This document shows positions 5,709-7,225 of a stretch of 7,225 bases of DNA, in pieces. The position numbers and the translations under genes were made by a program. The notes beneath the pieces are model-generated. The model did no database searches. It saw only the letters and a list, made by a program, of their open reading frames with translations, and was not told where the DNA came from. Origin of the DNA: Mailhella sp. (GTDB taxonomy: Bacteria; Desulfobacterota; Desulfovibrionia; Desulfovibrionales; Desulfovibrionaceae). The stretch spans positions 1-7,225 of the forward strand of contig JAGAZG010000102.1 in NCBI GenBank assembly GCA_017940105.1, given 5' to 3'. Numbering within the stretch: position 1 is the first letter of the stretch; every line of letters starts with the position of its first letter.

Positions 5709-6019
5709 CATATGCAGAGCTGATCCAAAACCTTGACAAGAGAGTGCCCGCGCTCTGTCAGCGAGTACTCGACCCGAGGAGGAATCTGGGGAAAAACATT
5801 CCGCGTTATCAGATTGTCCGCTTCCAGCTCTTTAAGGTTTTGGCTCAGTGTTTTGTCAGCGACATTTTTTATGTACCGCTGCATTTCATTGAATCTGACG
5901 GGTTCATACTCCATGAGGCAGTAAAGAATGATGGGCTTGTATTTGCCGGAAATGAGGGACAGCGTATAGCTGTACCCTGTTTCTGCAAAATTAGCCTTGC
6001 TGATGTCTTTTGCTTTCAT
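5687..6019 (-). CDS. HxlR-family winged-helix transcriptional regulator
   Basis: The 110 aa length and pattern fit HxlR (PF01638): YTLSLISGKYKPIILYCL (18-35) for the first helices, VRFNEMQRYI (41-50), the recognition-helix region DKTLSQNLKELEADNLI (55-71), and the wing NVFPQIPPRVEYSLTERG (74-91), ending LDQLCIWG. It should bind DNA as a dimer at an inverted repeat. Many HxlR-type redox sensors use a cysteine just before the YTL segment. Here that place reads ETGYSYTL, so it is not a one-Cys switch of that kind; Cys34 and Cys102 are the only cysteines. I chose the ATG at 6019 (GGGG six bases upstream) over a TTG four codons earlier. It lies 57 bp after the YbhN-type gene and 74 bp before the sulfotransferase gene, which is its most likely target or operon partner. 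Confidence 0.92.
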   Translation of the reverse strand: MKAKDISKANFAETGYSYTLSLISGKYKPIILYCLMEYEPVRFNEMQRYIKNVADKTLSQNLKELEADNLITRNVFPQIPPRVEYSLTERGHSLVKVLDQLCIWGNDNRP

Positions 6020-6076
6020 TGCATGCCCCAATATGCCAATCTGCAGGATCTGATTTTTTTGGAAAACGCCTTGCGG

Positions 6077-7042
6077 TCAAAGGTATGTGCTGTGCTCTTC
6101 ACGGGCAATTTGCTCCGGCGTTCTCAGCCGCAGCCTGAATTCGTAAAAGAACAGCATTGCCGCAGAAATGAGGAGCGGAATAAGGTAATAGAGAACGCGG
6201 AACACTAAAATGGCCCCGAAAAGCCGTTCCGGCTGCACGCCGTGAATGATGTGCATCAAAATGACTTCAAGCACGCCGACGCCACCAGGGACATGCGTCA
6301 GCACAACGGCAACCTGGGCCAGAAGGTAGCTTGGCAAAAAATCGGCAAAGGTAATCTGGCTGTGATCAGGCAGCAGGGCAAAAAGGCAGGCGGCGGCAAC
6401 AATAAGGTCAGCGCATGCCACGCATGTCTGTGCAATGGCTATGTTGAGCGTCGGCAAAGAAAATTCTTTTTTAAAGATTTTGATAGTCCGCCCTTTGGCA
6501 TACCAGCAAAGCACGAGATACAAAATGGCCAGAGAGAACAGTGCCCCGCCTAATGGCCTGATATGTGAGGGGTCTATGCCAAGTTCGGGCGGAACATGCA
6601 CCTGGGCGAACAGCAGCACTCCGCCGGCCAGGCCGAGAGCCCCGATCCAGAATGTCACGGCCAGCATCAGCACAAGACGAACAATGTCCAGAGGGTGAAA
6701 CCCCCATGCGCTGTAAAGGCGGTAGCGCACTGTGGTGCCGCCGAGCAGGGCTCCCAGGTTATAGCTCACGGCGCAGCCTGTAAACGAAACAAAGCTGATG
6801 CGTGAAAGCGGCAGCTTGCGGCGGATGGCTTTGACGGCAAGCCAGTCGTATCCGATGAGTATGATGTAGTTCAGCGCTACAAGCAAAACGGCGGACAGCA
6901 GCTGCGCTGGATGGATGTTAAGAACGCTTGTGATGATTTCCTGCAGGCTGTAGGCTTTAAGCTTATGGTAAAGAAGCCAGCAGGCAAGGGCGCATATGAG
7001 CGCAATCAATATTTTGCCGAGAACATGAAGGTATTTTTTCAT
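6077..7042 (-). CDS. YbhN/MprF-type integral membrane protein (lysylphosphatidylglycerol synthase TM-region family)
   Basis: The 321 aa product is very hydrophobic, with roughly eight membrane segments near residues 5-25, 48-66, 85-103, 118-145, 167-181, 200-224, 236-270 and 287-311. It has the UPF0104 signatures: FTGCAVSYNLGALLGGTTVRYRL (about 87-109, with the conserved arginine in TVRYR) and HVPGGVGVLEV (250-260). The same membrane unit in MprF flips aminoacylated lipids, but the catalytic acyltransferase domain is absent, so only lipid or envelope transport can be suggested. The ATG at 7042 (GGAAA about five bases upstream) follows the promoter described at 7086-7114. The frame is open further upstream to 7183, but that part runs through the promoter and lacks the family pattern. 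It is the first of three same-strand genes with HxlR and the sulfotransferase. Confidence 0.9.
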   Translation of the reverse strand: MKKYLHVLGKILIALICALACWLLYHKLKAYSLQEIITSVLNIHPAQLLSAVLLVALNYIILIGYDWLAVKAIRRKLPLSRISFVSFTGCAVSYNLGALLGGTTVRYRLYSAWGFHPLDIVRLVLMLAVTFWIGALGLAGGVLLFAQVHVPPELGIDPSHIRPLGGALFSLAILYLVLCWYAKGRTIKIFKKEFSLPTLNIAIAQTCVACADLIVAAACLFALLPDHSQITFADFLPSYLLAQVAVVLTHVPGGVGVLEVILMHIIHGVQPERLFGAILVFRVLYYLIPLLISAAMLFFYEFRLRLRTPEQIAREEHSTYL

Positions 7043-7085
7043 TAATATTTCCAATTGATGCACATGATACTGTGCGCGTCTGTCA

Positions 7086-7114
7086 ATGCTATCCTTATCA
7101 GTAAAAGATGGCAA
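7086..7114 (-). promoter_or_regulatory. sigma-70-type promoter of the YbhN-type gene
   Basis: On the minus strand TTGCCA (7109-7114, 5/6) and TAGCAT (7086-7091, 4/6) are exactly 17 bases apart. The start would be near 7079, leaving a leader of about 37 nt to the ATG at 7042. It is the best promoter match in the right block and could serve all three genes. Confidence 0.65.
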
Positions 7115-7119
7115 GAAAA

Positions 7120-7133
7120 AGTGAATATTCACT
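7120..7133. promoter_or_regulatory. 14-bp palindrome upstream of the promoter, possible operator
   Basis: AGTGAATATTCACT is a perfect palindrome whose near edge is six bases from the -35 box, centred near -47 relative to the predicted start. That position suits an activator or an upstream operator. It resembles GTGA-N4-TCAC half-sites. It lacks the spacing of CRP (N6) or Rex (TTGTGAA-N4-TTCACAA), so the factor is unknown. Confidence 0.5.
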
Positions 7134-7163
7134 GCCGAAACGCGCTCAGAGCACATTGCAATA

Positions 7164-7183
7164 TTGACGGACAGCGGCGTCAA
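7164..7183. repeat. inverted repeat TTGACG-N8-CGTCAA
   Basis: Two six-base arms (7164-7169 and 7178-7183) flank eight bases. Each arm is also a good -35 box, one on each strand; on the minus strand TTGACG has a poor TGCAAT 17 bases on. It may be a regulator site or a pair of opposed promoter elements. The remaining sequence to the right edge (7184-7225) shows nothing I can name. Confidence 0.35.
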
Positions 7184-7225
7184 AAGGTAAAAATTCGCTG
7201 ACCGGCTAAGCTTTCTTGCAGCAGC

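Noticed and set aside
6242..6553. plus-strand open frame opposite the YbhN-type gene
   Set aside because: It is antisense to a clear membrane-protein family, with no Shine-Dalgarno or domain.
7043..7183. N-terminal extension of the YbhN-type protein to 7183
   Set aside because: The extra 47 residues run through a good promoter and a palindrome, and the family start is the MKKYL sequence at 7042.

Overview
The window looks like chromosomal DNA from a Gram-negative, Desulfovibrio-like delta-proteobacterium. This placement is an inference. It rests on moderate GC, a periplasmic binding protein of the TrpX/PF04392 type, a type III secretion-type SpoA domain, an arylsulfate sulfotransferase, and the rsfS-gpmI pairing. 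No rRNA or phylogenetic marker is present to prove it. There is no transposase, integrase, CRISPR array or phage gene.

Left block (1-3306, all minus strand). Read in the direction of transcription, the order is rsfS (ribosome silencing factor), gpmI (cofactor-independent phosphoglycerate mutase), a 63-74 aa zinc-ribbon protein, a 74-96 aa stand-alone SpoA domain resembling the C-terminus of SctQ, and a periplasmic ABC-type substrate-binding protein that runs off the left edge. Tight spacing (12 bp gpmI to zinc ribbon, 1 bp SpoA to binding protein) suggests co-transcription. An internal promoter may lie before the SpoA gene. The binding-protein gene carries a perfect 16-bp inverted repeat over its signal-peptide cleavage region.

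Middle (3345-4372, plus strand). A PHP-superfamily gene diverges from rsfS across a short region with possibly overlapping promoters. The predicted protein keeps the family scaffold but has lost most metal-binding histidines, so it looks like a pseudoenzyme. It is followed by a two-tRNA operon, tRNA-Thr(GGU) then tRNA-Pro(GGG), with a clear sigma-70-type promoter and a strong intrinsic terminator.

Right block (4422-7225, minus strand). A YbhN/MprF-type membrane protein, an HxlR-family winged-helix regulator and a signal-peptide-less arylsulfate sulfotransferase follow one another on the same strand with gaps of 57 and 74 bp. A good promoter precedes the membrane protein, with a 14-bp palindrome just upstream of its -35. 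The HxlR protein may regulate the sulfotransferase gene; this comes from gene order only.

The observations most worth following are the histidine-stripped PHP protein, the lone SctQ-like SpoA domain inside a housekeeping operon, the signal-peptide hairpin, and the regulator/sulfotransferase pair. I did not find a clear new multi-gene system.
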